From Phascolomyces articulosus (Eukaryota > Mucoromycota > Mucoromycetes > Mucorales > Lichtheimiaceae): DNA of 64,000 nucleotides. The position numbers were made by a program, and so were the translations under genes. Location of the stretch: the NCBI GenBank assembly GCA_025677815.1, contig JAIXMP010000018.1:1-64000 (forward strand). Direction: 5' to 3'. The notes beneath the pieces are model-generated. The model was not told where the DNA came from, made no database searches, and saw only the letters and a list, made by a program, of their open reading frames with translations. The first letter of the stretch is position 1; every line of letters begins with the position of its first letter. This document shows positions 27,610-40,562 of the stretch, piece after piece.

Positions 27610-30051
27610 AAAAGAAATGAAAATGATACGAAAAAAGCAACTTGAAAGCTGTTATTTAGTGCAGATAAACACCACGATAAGTATGGTAATGATATAGAGA
27701 AAGAGCTTCCAGTCAATAATCATGATAATGATGAGTCATGCATGAGTAATTTTGATGCTGTAAACCTCAGTTTACAAGCAATAAAAAATAAACGAGTTCA
27801 TGAGTCTGGTGTAGTTGGATCTGTTTGCAAATATAACATACCATTGGAATTCACTAACATGTATAACTCTGGAGAACGGTAACGAATCGTATAGCTATTA
27901 AATAAAAAAAGTGATATATATGTAAACATTTACATATTAAGTTTTTTCTAATAATATTCTAACACCCGTTTATTTCATAATGCATATTATTTTTAATGTA
28001 TATTTTTGTAATCCTAAAGATATAAATACCCACTATCCTTGTTAAAGGTGCCAACGGAAAAATATGGAACGCGTATGCATATTTTATATAATATTAGATG
28101 TCGCTTTTCTGTTGCTGCTGATGTATACATTTTTCCTACATATTGATTTCTTAGAAAAGCTAAAACAGGTTATATATGTAACTAGTAACGCTGCTAACTA
28201 CTAATTATCATTGTAATATCAATATAGAAACATTTTGGTCAATTAAAGAAAGATGGTTCAAAAGTGGCTATTAGAATTTTTCATGCGTATGGGCACTCAA
28301 TGGCTTGTCAAATCTATAATAATCCACATTACATTGAAAGTTTTGGTTTGGTAGATGGAGAAGGTATATAGCACAAAATTAGGCTACCAACATAGAAAAA
28401 ATATAAATGGGAAGATGGTAAAAGATAAGGTTTATATAAATACTGAGGAGTATATCTAATATATAGGAATGGAGCGGCTATGGAGTGACATTGGAAAACT
28501 TGTTAGTATGACACGACAGATGTCTGCTGATAGACAACTTATAACACTATCACATGCAATAATTCATTATAAGAAGAAACATATGTATTCACTTCATAAG
28601 ATGTTGTTTTTTATACCACTAAGTTATTATTAATAATATGTTGAATTGTTTGGACCTAACTAGCTGAATATTATACTTACGGGGAAATAGCCGCCTACCT
28701 GCGCCGGTGATATAATAGAGCAGTAAAGACAGAAAAAATGCAGTTGATTTTATTAAAAAGCATGAGTTATCGCTAAATGATGATCAACTAAAGGAAAAAT
28801 GGAATGAATTTGTCAAGGAAATAATCTTTGAGCCTGAAGCAAACGAGACAATATTCAAAAAAGCATTAGAACGTAAATATGCAAATGATTCGCATGAATT
28901 ATATAATGAAGAGATAGGGTATGTTGTTGTTTCATTAAAGTATGTTTCATATGTTACCAAATATATATCTTGTAGCAAAACTAATCACGAATATATATGT
29001 CACCTATTAATATCACATTTGTTAAAGCCAACATAAATTAAGAGCCCTTGAAAACTTTGAAGAAGTTCTTAGACAAAGAAAGATACTTATAGGCAGACGT
29101 TGGGCAGAGAATTCTAAAGAGTATCAAGAAGCATATATTCAAGCATAAGAGTATACTCTTTCAAAAACCAAGACAAAGCTCAAGTCCATCATAGTTGGGA
29201 GAACGGTTTTGCAAGATTAATTGCATCGCACCACAAATCTTGGTATGGTTTACATTCAATATAAAAATGGTTATTATTTATACCGTTAGATAGACCTTAT
29301 ATATTAATGATAAAATGTACATTTTATATTAAATAGGTCATAAAGCAAGTAATCGTTTAAAGAAATATATTCAAAACGTAAAAAAAACTGCGACGCCCAC
29401 CCTCACTCTTTATAACAAGATTTGTAACGATTTTGGAAGACCACAAGATTGCCATGAATACAATGATGTTTGTAACTTGAACAGTGACTTTTGGAATTTC
29501 ACAACAAACTTGATAAGCTTTAAGTTTCTTCGGGAGTATATGAACAAACGTCGTGCCATAGAAGAACGTAAAATCAATGAGGTAGGGACTATTATGCAAT
29601 GTCTATAAATATATTCATCATTAAGTAAAATATTAAAATATTTTCAGATTGAGATTGAGCGTGTTAAGGATTATGCAAAGCAACAATGCATGTCATTAGA
29701 AGCAGTTCTGAAGAAGAATGATCCCTATGGTGAAGGCTGGAATACTCTTTTATACCGTCGTTTACAGGAAGCAGAGGCATTTTATCGCAATGTTCATAGT
29801 GCTAGATGGAACCGAGATAGAGAAGTTATTGTTCCAGGAAGTGGATATTTGGAAGAGATAAACAATTTATATGGTGTTATAGATGAAGTAGAAGGAGAAG
29901 TAGTAGAAGAGGACAAGGATAGGAACGAAGATGAAGAAGGACAGAAGAACAATGAAGAAGAGGTAAATCGCTTGTATAATGAGATCGAGAATCAAGCCGA
30001 AGGTGATGAAAGTGACGAAGAACAAGAAGATGAAGATAGTATGTTGTTTTA
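27610..30051 (+). pseudogene. KDZ (Kyakuja-Dileera-Zisupton) type transposase, degenerate and intron-containing
   Basis: Separate exon-like blocks read in order: CKYNIPLEFTNMYNSGER (about 27,830-27,880), VPTEKYGTRMHILYNIRCRF (28,050-28,110), then FHAYGHSMACQIYNNPHYIE and GLVDGEGMERLWSDIGKLVS joined across 28,364-28,466, then MTRQMSADRQLITLSHAII. Later blocks are LRALENFEEVLRQRKILIGR, KKTATPTLTLYNKICNDFGR, and from 29,690 an open C-terminal exon with EAFYRNVHSARWNRDREV and a very acidic tail to 30,051. The HAYGH and GLVDGEGMERLW signatures are those of the KDZ family. The N-terminus is missing at the LTR, and stops near 28,134, 29,145 and 29,215 suggest a dead copy. Confidence 0.75.
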
Positions 30052-31119
30052 AAAGAAAGTCTATGCACATTTATTTCTATGCTTAAATATGTTCATATTT
30101 GTCGATATATTGCACTCCTTCTCTTTTTTTTTCTTTATTTATAATAACCACTATTTCTCTTACCCAATTTTTACCACCTACCCAAGTGTATGCTTTATAT
30201 AAACTTTATAAATATATGATTTATGTTTTATATACTTAATATTATTGCTCTATAACGTTACTTTTTAATAGAATCAGTCAATTGTGAAAAGCAACACAGC
30301 ACGCTTAAATATATAATAGTAAAGAAAAATGCGTGACGCTGCGGGATATGAAAGAAAGTTAAGAGTACATTAAGGGAGGGTTCTAAGCAGTGTACTCTTA
30401 ACCAGATGTGCAGCATAAGCGCTCAATTTGAGTCTGAAAAGGAAATGAAATCAGGCGCCTAGGGTGTATTTTTTCATTTTTCACTGACTTTTAATAAAAG
30501 AAGATAAAGCAATCATATTTCATATTTTTTATTCGAGTGTCTCAATCAATTCTGTTAGAATTTATTTCGACACGTGAATTATCAAATTTTAGAGAAGTCT
30601 ACAGAAATAATCATAATCATGTTTTATGCATTTTGTCCTTTCTTTTTTTCATTCATTATTCGCAAAATAATATTGGCCCTCCGAAAGTAAGTACATGACA
30701 AAAATCACTCGAAAGGTCATACTAAAAAACATATGCTAATAATTCAATAAATAGCTTTATTGTCCATTGTTTTCGGGCTGTCATACTAAGAGTGATGTGA
30801 CTATACATTTATATGTCCAAATAATGACTTTATTTCATAGGGTTAATACAAATGGATAATATAGCAAATACTGCTAATTATATAGTAAAACCTACTTATT
30901 CTCGAGGTGTGAGAATGGATATGTTTTGAAAAGAAAAGGAAAATAAGGGGGACAGCAATGATGAGCTGTAACTATTGGGATAGTGTGAGTGTGTATTCAG
31001 TGATCCTCAGAATAATGATTTTGAGACAGAAATCGCAACTTTAAACGCCGCCTCTCTATATAAATGAAAAATGAGTAACAAGACACCGTGGCTTTTCATT
31101 ATCATTTTCTAAGAAATTC
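30052..31119. other. Intergenic region between KDZ remnant and remodeller
   Basis: No coding sequence is recognised. A perfect 12-bp inverted repeat (GTTAAGAGTACA at 30,358-30,369 and its complement at 30,391-30,402) surrounds a 21-bp purine-rich loop and could be a terminus or hairpin. The last few hundred bases should hold the promoter of the gene starting at 31,120. Confidence 0.5.
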
Positions 31120-34100
31120 ATGACAACTTCAAATAGATTTCGTACTATATCAAAGGAGGTAATGCTTTAAAGATTAATGAAATTTAATTACCATTAAACT
31201 CAAATGGATTCTTTGCTTTTATTATGTACAGGCATTATTTTCGCTTCTACATATTGCTTCTGGGGTTGAACTTTCTCGTCCATCAGTGATAATAGCAGAA
31301 ACAACTCCCAATCCAGCGTGTCAAAAAAATCTTGAAGAAAAAAAAAGTAAACATGGTAAAGTGGAAGAAATAATCGACCGCTATCAGAGCAGTACTGGGA
31401 GAGTAACATATGAAGTTCGCTGGCAAGATGGTTCCCAAACACAGGTACGTGGAAAATCGTTAAAACGCGTTAAGGAAATACAGTAATTTAATAAGTTTTT
31501 TTTTTTATCATTATCTTCAAAAGGAAACAGTATCATCTATTCGAATATTGGCATATGATTTATATGAGGCGTTCGAGCACCGAATGCTTAGTATGGTCCC
31601 TTCCGACTCCAACTTTTCCACTCCTGACGAAAGTGATGATGAACATGTTATTATGCAGCGTCTTCGAAAAAAAAATGTAAAATGGGCTGACTATGAAGAT
31701 CCTGAAACAGATGACAAAGAAAATCAAGGACCATCCAAACGGCGACGCACAGATAACATGACGGTGGAAGGTTTCAAAATAAGTACCGGGCCTTGGAGCC
31801 AAGTACCGTACTATTCAGACCAAGAGATGATTCATGGACATTGGAAAACTTGCTCAAGATGTAATCAAGTTGGCTTTCCGAACGGGCTGCAGATAAATAA
31901 GAAGAAGAAGAAAAGACTTACAAAAGCGCGCAAACTTGAGGAATCTTTCGAGATGTCATCTGAAGAAGAGCAATTATTACGAGGGCGACTTCTCCTTTGT
32001 ATCACGTGTTCAGCAGCAACTCATGAAGGTTGTATATCTGACCGTACTGCAAAACAATACCTACGAAAATGCCGTCAGGATGATGATGAATTGGTGATGC
32101 AGTTCCAATGTTTGATGTGTTTGACAGCTACAACTGAAATGCCGGATCCGTTTCCTCCGTGTGACCGATGTCATCAAGTCCATACTATTGAAAGCGTGAA
32201 ATTTATGGAGCAAGAAAAGGAATCTGAAGTACCTGAAACTGTCAATCGTAATGTACAGCAACAAGATAGCCGCAATTTATATAGGTGTCAGCGTTGTCTC
32301 CGTGCCTACCATGAAGGATGTTTATCTTCTGTTAATAATGATGGAAATATCATGAATGCAAGCAACATGGATCGAGAGCGACAGCGGTTTGAAGAAAACT
32401 GGCGATGTGATGATTGTATCAAGTATAGTAAAGGGGTTGATATAATTCTAACATGGCGTGTGATAGGCGAGTCTGGTGACAAGGAAATGGAGGTTGATTT
32501 CGATGACGTTTCCCCTTCGAAGCGCGAATATCTTATTAAATGGCAAGATACAGGCTATACGAATTTGGATTGGGTATCGGAAAATTGGCTAAAGAGTATT
32601 GCTAAAGCGAAACTCAAGAACTTTTGTGATCGTCAACAACATGGAGAGTATATGACCGTCGATAAAGTTGTACCTAAGGATTACCTAACGATTGAACGGA
32701 TCCTGACAGCTGAAGATTCAAATGGAGATATAATAACCACGGAAGATATACATCAGGTCGAGAAAGTGTTTGTAAAGTATCACGGGTTGAATTATGACCA
32801 CAGTAAGTTTATAGATAATGTTTAGGACAGATTTGCAAGTTTATTCTTTGTTATTTATATTTGCTAACCATTTAATATAGTCTATTGGGATACACCACCA
32901 CCCTCAGATTCGCATTTGTATTCGTCTTTTCGTACTGCGTTTCATAATTATCTATTGGCTTGTGAGGTTGATCCACCAAAGGATATGGGAGAACAAGTCG
33001 AACTTGTGCGAAAACTTGCTACTCAAGAAAACTATGGAAAACATGAGTTGAAACAACAACCAGATTTTGTTCGTGGTGGAACCTTGATGCCTCATCAGTT
33101 GGATGGATTAAAGTGAGCAATAAAAAAGGGGTTGTATTTCATAATTATATTATAAATGATGCTAAATACTATTTTTGTAGCTGGTTGATCTTCCAATGGG
33201 AACAAGAGATGGGTTGCGTGCTTGCAGATGATATGGGTCTAGGTAAACTGATTGTTGATATATATTTTATATGAGTGTGGATACAAGGAAAATAATTGGA
33301 TTGACAGGACTATTTTTACAATGTTTGATAGGCAAGACTATCCAGATTGTGACATTTCTGAATTTTTTACTTACAAAATACCGTATCTATCCGTTTGCTA
33401 TCGTTGTACCATTAAGTACTGCCACAAATTGGCTCCGTGAATTTGCAAAATGGGCACCAGAAATGGTTGTGGTTCCATACCATGGTTCAAGCGAAAGCCG
33501 TAAGCGTGCTCTTAAATACGAGATATTTCGAGGTGGAAGCAAAAAAATGCGTTGTCATGCAATCATATTTACGTACGAATCAGCTACCTTCGATAGCCAG
33601 TTAATTCCAAAAGTAGATTTTTGGCCCGTTCTGGTGGTGGATGAAGCACAGCGATTAAAGAATGATAACAGTCTGCTCTTTCAAAAACTTTTACATACTA
33701 TTCGGTTCGATCATCCGATATTAATGACAGGTATGAGTTTTATAGTACCATATAGTATTACCTACATATTCTAAGTCTCAAGTATAAAAATATACTCTTA
33801 TAGGTACACCATTGCAAAACAATATCCGTGAACTGATTAATATTATGCATTTTGTTGATCGCAACAAATTTGCCAACGTGAGAGAGTTGGAGGGAAAGTA
33901 CAGCGAGCTATCCCACACCACTGTCCAAAACCTCCACGACCAGCTGAAACCGTACTTTTTACGGCGCACGAAAGATGTCGTTTTGAAGACACTTCCACCT
34001 AAAACTGAGATTATCGTTCCTGTTTCCATGAGTTCCTTGCAAAAGGAAGTCTACAAAGATCTTTTGGAGCATAATCTCAAATCATATGCACAACTTACTA

Positions 34101-36472
34101 CAGTTGATCAGAGCCGACCTAACACAGTTAAAAAAATGTCCAACATACTAATGCAATTACGTAAGACACTCGGCCATCCATATCTAATACAAGATATCGA
34201 AATTAAACAAAAGGATGCAGCAACGACGCATCAGGTGTTGATTGATGCATGTGCTAAACTTAAAGTACTTCATCAAATGTTGCCCAAACTCAAACGAGAT
34301 GGCCATCGTGTGCTCATTTTTTCTACTCTCAAGGGAACACTGGACATTTTGGAAGATTACTTAATGTATGAGCAGTGCAAGTACGTGCGCATCGATGGTG
34401 ACACTCCAAGTAACGAACGTGTAGCTAACATTGACCAGTTTAATGCACCAAACTCTGATGTGTTTGTATTTTTACTGACAACCCGTGCTGGTGGAGTGGG
34501 TATCAACTTGGCGACAGCTGATACAGTAATTATGTGGGACTTTGACTTTAATCCGCACGCCGATTTACAAGCTATCTGCCGCGCATATCGAATCGGTCAA
34601 ACACGACCTGTTTTGATATTGCGTTTTATGACACGTCTTTCAGTGGAGGAAAAAATAGCCCAAATAGCTAAAAAGAAGATGATCTTAGACCATCTTGTTG
34701 TTGATAAAATGGACGATGACGATTTAGAAGAGGATGATGTCGAAAGTATCATCAAGTTCGGCGCACAGGCACTTTTTGAACGAGATGATTCGAAACGGAT
34801 AACATATGATTCAGCAGGCATTGACAAGCTCCTGGATCGAAATACAGATGTAACCCGAGAGGAAACTATTGATCAACCTGAACAATCTGGAATGAAGCAC
34901 ATGTCATTTTCATTTGCCAAAGTATGGAATCTGGATAACGATGCAGCCACAGAAGATTTATCTGCAGATGAGGATAAGGACAAAGCAGAGGATGATAATT
35001 TCTGGGAGAAATTTTTAGCACTAAAGAAATTGCAAGTAGAAGCAGCTGAACAGCGAAAGAAAGAGGAGCTTGGTAGAGGTGCCCGTAAACGAACAGTGGT
35101 GGTGAGCTTGTGCTATTTTTTTTTATTCCCATTGTAACTCATATCTACAAAATCATTTATTGAAACTATTTTTTAGAGTTATTCTGATGATCTGGACAAG
35201 CAAAAGAGTCGAAAGAAGCGGAAGCAGAAGGCAAATAAGATGGATAACACTGAAGAGGAGGATGACGCAGATTATCAGTTCGAAGAGTTACCTGAATCAG
35301 AGGACGAATTTGAAAAGGATCAGGATGAACGCCAAATTACAAATGAAGTTGCAGCTGAGGTCCCACTTCCTTCCGCTGCACCTACAATTGTTCCTCCAAT
35401 AGCTAGTCAACAACAGAGTTCAACATCCGATTTTCAACAACAACCGCCGGATACTTTTACGAGTATCCTGCGACTTCTTCCTGGCTTTAATGCTAACCGT
35501 AAAAAACAGGCGCGTAGAGTTTCTCAACCTAAACAATTACAACAATCGCAATCACCAGAAGCTCAGCAGCCAATTCGCACCTCGTTTCTACACAACCGTC
35601 CTCCACACACTCAACCTCAATATTCGCAATTTACTTTTCCTCAGAATGAACGACAACAGAGATCTAATACGGAGCATTTCAGCAATTTTCTTATCCAATT
35701 TGTTGAACAAAATATGAGCAACAATGGACGATCACCGCAGCCGCTGCAACGTCATGGTTGTCCTACAGATCCACCGCCACAGCCATTCCAATCTCAGATT
35801 CGTCATACAGAGGTACCACCACAACCACTACAATATCCAATTCACGGAATAGATTCACCACCATCTGTACTAATGCCTCGGTTGCCCTATAGCCCTGATC
35901 ATGACAATTATACAATCGATCATTCAAACTCGCGAGTATCAAGCCAACCTGTAACACAACGTTCACCATTCAGCCAAGCGCCTCCATTAAGTGCCATGTC
36001 ACCGCCAACTTTACACAATGTGGGAGGTAATCAGCAGCTTCATTCTGGTGATACTATATCATCTGTAGCACATAATAATCAGCAACAGTCTCAACAGCTG
36101 CAATGGTTACCACAATATGTACCACCTCCTCACCAACAAGTTCCTCGTTCACCATTTCCAGTTCAACAGCAACCGGTTCTAGTTGATCAACACGGCCTTC
36201 ATCCAAACATGACAATTCAACAGAACCAGCCTCTTACTCAAAACAGTTCAATTCCATTACATAATCAAAATCAACGTATGTTTTTCCATGCACATAGCGC
36301 TCCTATGCAATCGTTTGCACAAAGCACACCTACCCATGAGCATATTCCTTCGACATCCCAACCAATTACTCAACCAACACCACATCCACGAACTCCTACC
36401 CTACCACACACTTTATCTACATCACAGAATGAACAATTCATGCCTGCATCACCAAATCAAAGCCAAAAATAG
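31120..36472 (+). CDS. CHD/Mi-2-like (Mit1-type) SNF2 chromatin remodeller, 8 exons
   Basis: Modelled exons are 31,120-31,158, 31,232-31,444, 31,524-32,802, 32,881-33,112, 33,181-33,242, 33,332-33,730, 33,804-35,101 and 35,177-36,472. All junctions are GT-AG and in phase, giving 1,605 residues. The N-terminus has a chromo- or Tudor-like strand set (VEEIIDRYQSSTGRVTYEVR). Two Cys/His-rich PHD-like fingers follow (about residues 194-284 and 297-382), then a chromodomain-like EYLIKWQDTGYTNLDWVSEN. The SNF2 ATPase has ADDMGLGKT across the exon 5/6 junction, DEAQ at the Walker B box (about 711), TTRAGGVGINLA and CRAYRIGQTRPV. A Gln- and Pro-rich tail of about 400 residues ends the protein. The family slides nucleosomes in the nucleus; Mit1-type members act in heterochromatic silencing. 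Gln in DEAQ and Tyr in RAYRIGQ replace the more usual His. Confidence 0.9.
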
Positions 36473-37122
36473 TATTGTATGGTATATTTTATTTTTTCTG
36501 AAACAAAGTATCGAAGTGAGTTGCTGATGAACCTCTGTTTTTCCTTATTTAGTAAATTATTAAGATTTCTTTGTTTATGTTAATAATTATCCAGAAATAA
36601 AATATACTCAAAGATATTATGCTACACATCAAGCAGAGTTTTAGCTCTTTCTTTTGGTACACCTAACGCAACTTTTTTAACAATATACTTTCAAAAAGTA
36701 TCAGGAGACCTTATAATAATCATTGAAAGGGGTTGCGGACTGGGGGCAATCTATAGTTTTAAGGGAGAAAGAGCATGAAGGTTATGGTAGTTTGCTACAC
36801 AAGATGATGTTGACCACCTCTTTTTAATGACCATACTCTTTTTTATTGATGAATATTGTATGTTATATGGTTCGATAACTTTTGGATCGATATGCTATTT
36901 GATATTAATATGGAGTTTATATCTCTATCCTTTCATATGCTAAGTAAAGAATCTGGAAAATACCATCATGCTCCCTTATATTGATTTTTAAAAGCACAAG
37001 ACTGAACTGACCCCCTTTTCTTTAAGGAAATCCCTAAATAGCCCCTTTTATACTTCTACCCAGAACATTACCTTCTATTTATTGGCATTTTTTGTCCTTT
37101 CTTTTCTTTTCTCTTTTGTATA
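36473..37122. other. Intergenic region
   Basis: Spacer between the remodeller and the DUF7137-type gene. AT-rich, with a pyrimidine-rich tract (TTTCTTTTCTTTTCTCTTTT, about 37,098-37,117) just before the next proposed start, typical of fungal promoters. No ORF or repeat is recognised. Confidence 0.5.
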
Positions 37123-38252
37123 ATGTGGATTCCACAATGCGGATCAATTTTGCTTATATACTTTGTTTTACAATGTTATACACTAGATGAACGAGGTATA
37201 TATGAACCGTATTTATTATAAGAAATATAACGTATGACTCACCGTTTTCAATATCATTACACTTTTCATTCGACAGCAGAGTCAGTAGTTTTGGGTAGAG
37301 TAACAAAAAAAAAAAAAAAAAAAAAACGTAAGGAAAATCTGAAAATCATATTTCTAACTATATAAAGTAGCTCAACAAGAAAAACAAAAACTGACACCCA
37401 CGCCTACGATATTATCTAATATGACACCAAGTAATAGTCATGCAATTATTAATACTGCTGTTACAACGAGGGATTCAGGAAGCAATCCTATTAACAGTAA
37501 TAATGGTAGCATCTCTACCCATGCATCAGGAAACGGCAATCCATTCGAAGGCAAACCAACTTATGCATCATATAACAACGATATTCCACCTGCATATCTC
37601 ACCTGGAAGAAACCCATTCCCAACCAGACATTCCCACCTTTGTTCAAAATAGGTGTATCCAACATTACGTTTGAATGGACTGTGGATCCAGATATGCTCA
37701 AAATACAACCAGAAAATATAACGGTAGCATTGGCTAACCCGCAAAAACAAACATATACCGCCACGATAGTACCTGGCTCAGCTACATCAGCTAAATGGAA
37801 TTTAGCAAATATTCCGTCTAGTTCTCCACTAATGATGGGGTATTATACTGTGTGGGTGTATGATCAACGTGGACCAAAAGCATTTCCAAGTCCAGGATGG
37901 TTAATGCCAGACTCTCGGTTGGTAGTAGCCATGTATAACACCGAAGCATACGTCGGTAGAAGTGATTGTAAGTTTGGATGTGTTTTTTGTTTTTCTAAAA
38001 AAGATGTTGGTCCATGGTGTATATTGGAATAAAAAGGAAAAGACATTTAAAGTGAAGCTTTATACATATTACTAAATCAACGTTTTTTTTTGGGTCAAAT
38101 AATTGTCATGGGATAAAAAAGCTATGTTCTGTCCAACATGTTACCTAGGTGCTGATGCAACATCCTTTCACGAAAACGTGTTACCCTGGGGAATCACTTT
38201 GGGAATAGCTTTATGTACCTCAGCAATCATGATGCTCTTCATGATTTACTAG
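37123..38252 (+). CDS. DUF7137-type secreted/membrane protein, 3 exons
   Basis: Model: exons 37,123-37,195, 37,371-37,967 and 38,149-38,252, in phase, 257 residues. Exon 1 is the weakest part but gives a signal peptide (MWIPQCGSILLIYFVLQCYT), and the proposed splice places it in frame. The central region is a beta-rich domain with FPPLFKIGVSNITFEWTVDP and YYTVWVYDQRGPKAFPSPGW, ending in MPDSRLVVAMYNTEAYVGRS. This matches the fungal DUF7137 pattern of a WxxDRG-like strand followed by a (Q/D)(N/S) and (F/A)MY motif. The last exon encodes one hydrophobic helix (ITLGIALCTSAIMMLFMIY). Likely an extracytoplasmic or cell-surface protein of unknown function. A shorter start at 37,421 is the alternative if exon 1 is wrong. 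Confidence 0.7.
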
Positions 38253-38317
38253 ACTGTATCTGGATCTATAAGCATGTCTATTATATAAAAAATGAGAACA
38301 AGTATTTTTACTCGCAC

Positions 38318-39018
38318 CACGGAAAAAAAATATGAATTTACTTGATTCTGCATGGCTATGAATTTGTAGATTATGAAAGACTATGGATATCTAAGAGTAT
38401 CTATGAAAAAGTGCAGTGATGCAATATCATGCAGATATTGTTATGAATCTCTACTATAAAAATGAATGGACCTGTATGATAGTATATGAAAATGAATAGT
38501 ATATAAAGCTGAATGGAAATGGATGAATATCCATTAAATAAATCTATCAGTATGAATGAATATGAATGAATATCCATAGGTATATGAAACTGCATGATTA
38601 TCCATGAAAAATCCTTACTTACACTTCCTTGTGTAACCATGATGCGGGTTTAGGAAGAATTCCCAGCCCCTTCACCACGCACTTTTCTCGTTATTTTGTA
38701 TAGGCAATGGCCCTCAAAAAGAAAATTTTATTATCCAAAGTGCATATCATAATAGAACAAAAATGGTTCCATCCATGTAGAGATATACTATACCTATATA
38801 CTATATCCATAGAGCAAAATACGAATTTTTTTTTTAAAAAAGGGTATGAATTTACATCAATTCGCATATAAATAGGTAATGGATATGACTGAATATCTAT
38901 GATTCTGTATAGATCTATGGATCTCTATGAACTGACACTTATCATAGCAGCTCATGCCATTAGTACTCCTGCGGATTCACGGAAATCCATTTATTATTAA
39001 CGATAATTTTTGCCGTGG
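38318..39018. repeat. Possible MITE with CCACGG ends
   Basis: ACCACGGAAAAAAAATATG at about 38,316 and TTTTTGCCGTGGT near 39,006-39,018 are roughly inverted. The interior is a chain of ATGAAT- and TATCCAT-like words (for example TATGAATGAATATGAATGAA near 38,552) with no ORF. No target duplication was found. This lies in the 860-bp gap between the DUF7137-type gene and the Fanzor remnant. Confidence 0.35.
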
Positions 39019-40562
39019 TAATATATATATATGTATATATTATATATCAATGGAAAAGGAAATTTGGTGACTAATATAAACCTCTGTTAATAATGATTTA
39101 TTATGTGTAGATGCACATAATCATTTGATCATGAACTTTAAGGCGTTTGGAAACGGGTTTGGGAAGGAAATTTGAAACGTATCTTTGAAAATTATCATAC
39201 AGCTCCACTTATGAAGGTTAGTCCAACAACACTGTGTAAGAAAAATACACTTTTAGTTTTTTAAAAGAATGAAGTATGTAAAATATATAAATTAAAAGTG
39301 ATGGCTAATACACTATAATATTTTATATATTTTACGATCAGCCAAAGCAGTTGTAAAACGTATTACAGATTATCATCCCCACCTTTAACAATGAATTATA
39401 ATCAGGATCCCTGCGGTTGCACTTGTACAAGTGTTACAATACTTCACCTAAGGTTTTTTTTTGGGATAAGGGGGAGGAGAAAAAAAATGTACATTTTATA
39501 TAGTCATCATTGTAATCTACTAATACAACGTTTGACATAATAGTATGCATAGAGATCAGTTTGAAGAAGCTTATGAACAAGTTGATATTGATCGTATTGT
39601 AGCAAAGCCATCACGAGCCACTCAAGCAACGGTAAATAACTCGATAGGTTATTAAATTTGCCTGGCTTCTTCAACAAGCAGAACAGCAAGCAGTTACAAG
39701 CTTATGGATGTCTCAGCCATCGCGTTGGATTTATGCCTTTGGATATTCGATGCATGTTTCTCATTTCATGTAAATTAATGGAGCTGCTACCTGAAGTTAC
39801 TCTAGAAAAAATATTGGTAAATTTTAATCTGTTTTCTTTTTCATTTGTATCTACAAGGTTTGATTTATTCATATATATTCTTTTTGTATACTCTATTCAA
39901 TAGCGTCCCCCACCAATTCGTCGACACTAGAGTCAAATTTTGCAGCATAATACTTTTCTAGCACAAACCAACCTTCAGCTTGAACAAATTTGGGAATCGA
40001 TATTCAACATTGGACATATTGAACCGCGAAGATGTCGTTATGCCGTCGAAGGTAAAACTATAGTCAGTTATATATTTATTATATAGTATTATTATAATGA
40101 TAAACAAAAAAAGGAACAAACGAACAAACGAACAAACAGTATACTTAATAAATAAATCATCAAGGATAAGGTAATTTACCACCCCCATAGCGTGAACTCA
40201 AGATTTTCAACGGATCAATTAAGACTGATGGTATATCAATCGTGTTTCATTTCAAACGTCCAGTGTTAACGCGTCGAGGGGGTAATGTTTTTTTTTATAA
40301 TATAGGGGTAATACTAGGGGGTCTCAAAGTTAAATATCTGCAAAAATATCTTGAGACAGATATCTGAAGCTGGATTTGAAACCAACCAATGAGAAAAAGG
40401 ATCTACAGATATCAGCATGTTAACTTTGAGAACCCTTTTTTAGCAAATGTTTTTTTGCAAGAAAATTTAGTGAAAGGTTCTTAATAAAATAACTATTTTA
40501 CATTGTCTCTTTTATATCTTTCAACTGTTTTTTTTATTACATTATCTTTTTAAATAACTATT

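Noticed and set aside
31286..31486. Separate 66-residue chromodomain-like protein
   Set aside because: It is exon 2 of the remodeller. The frame ends just after a good donor site and continues in exon 3.
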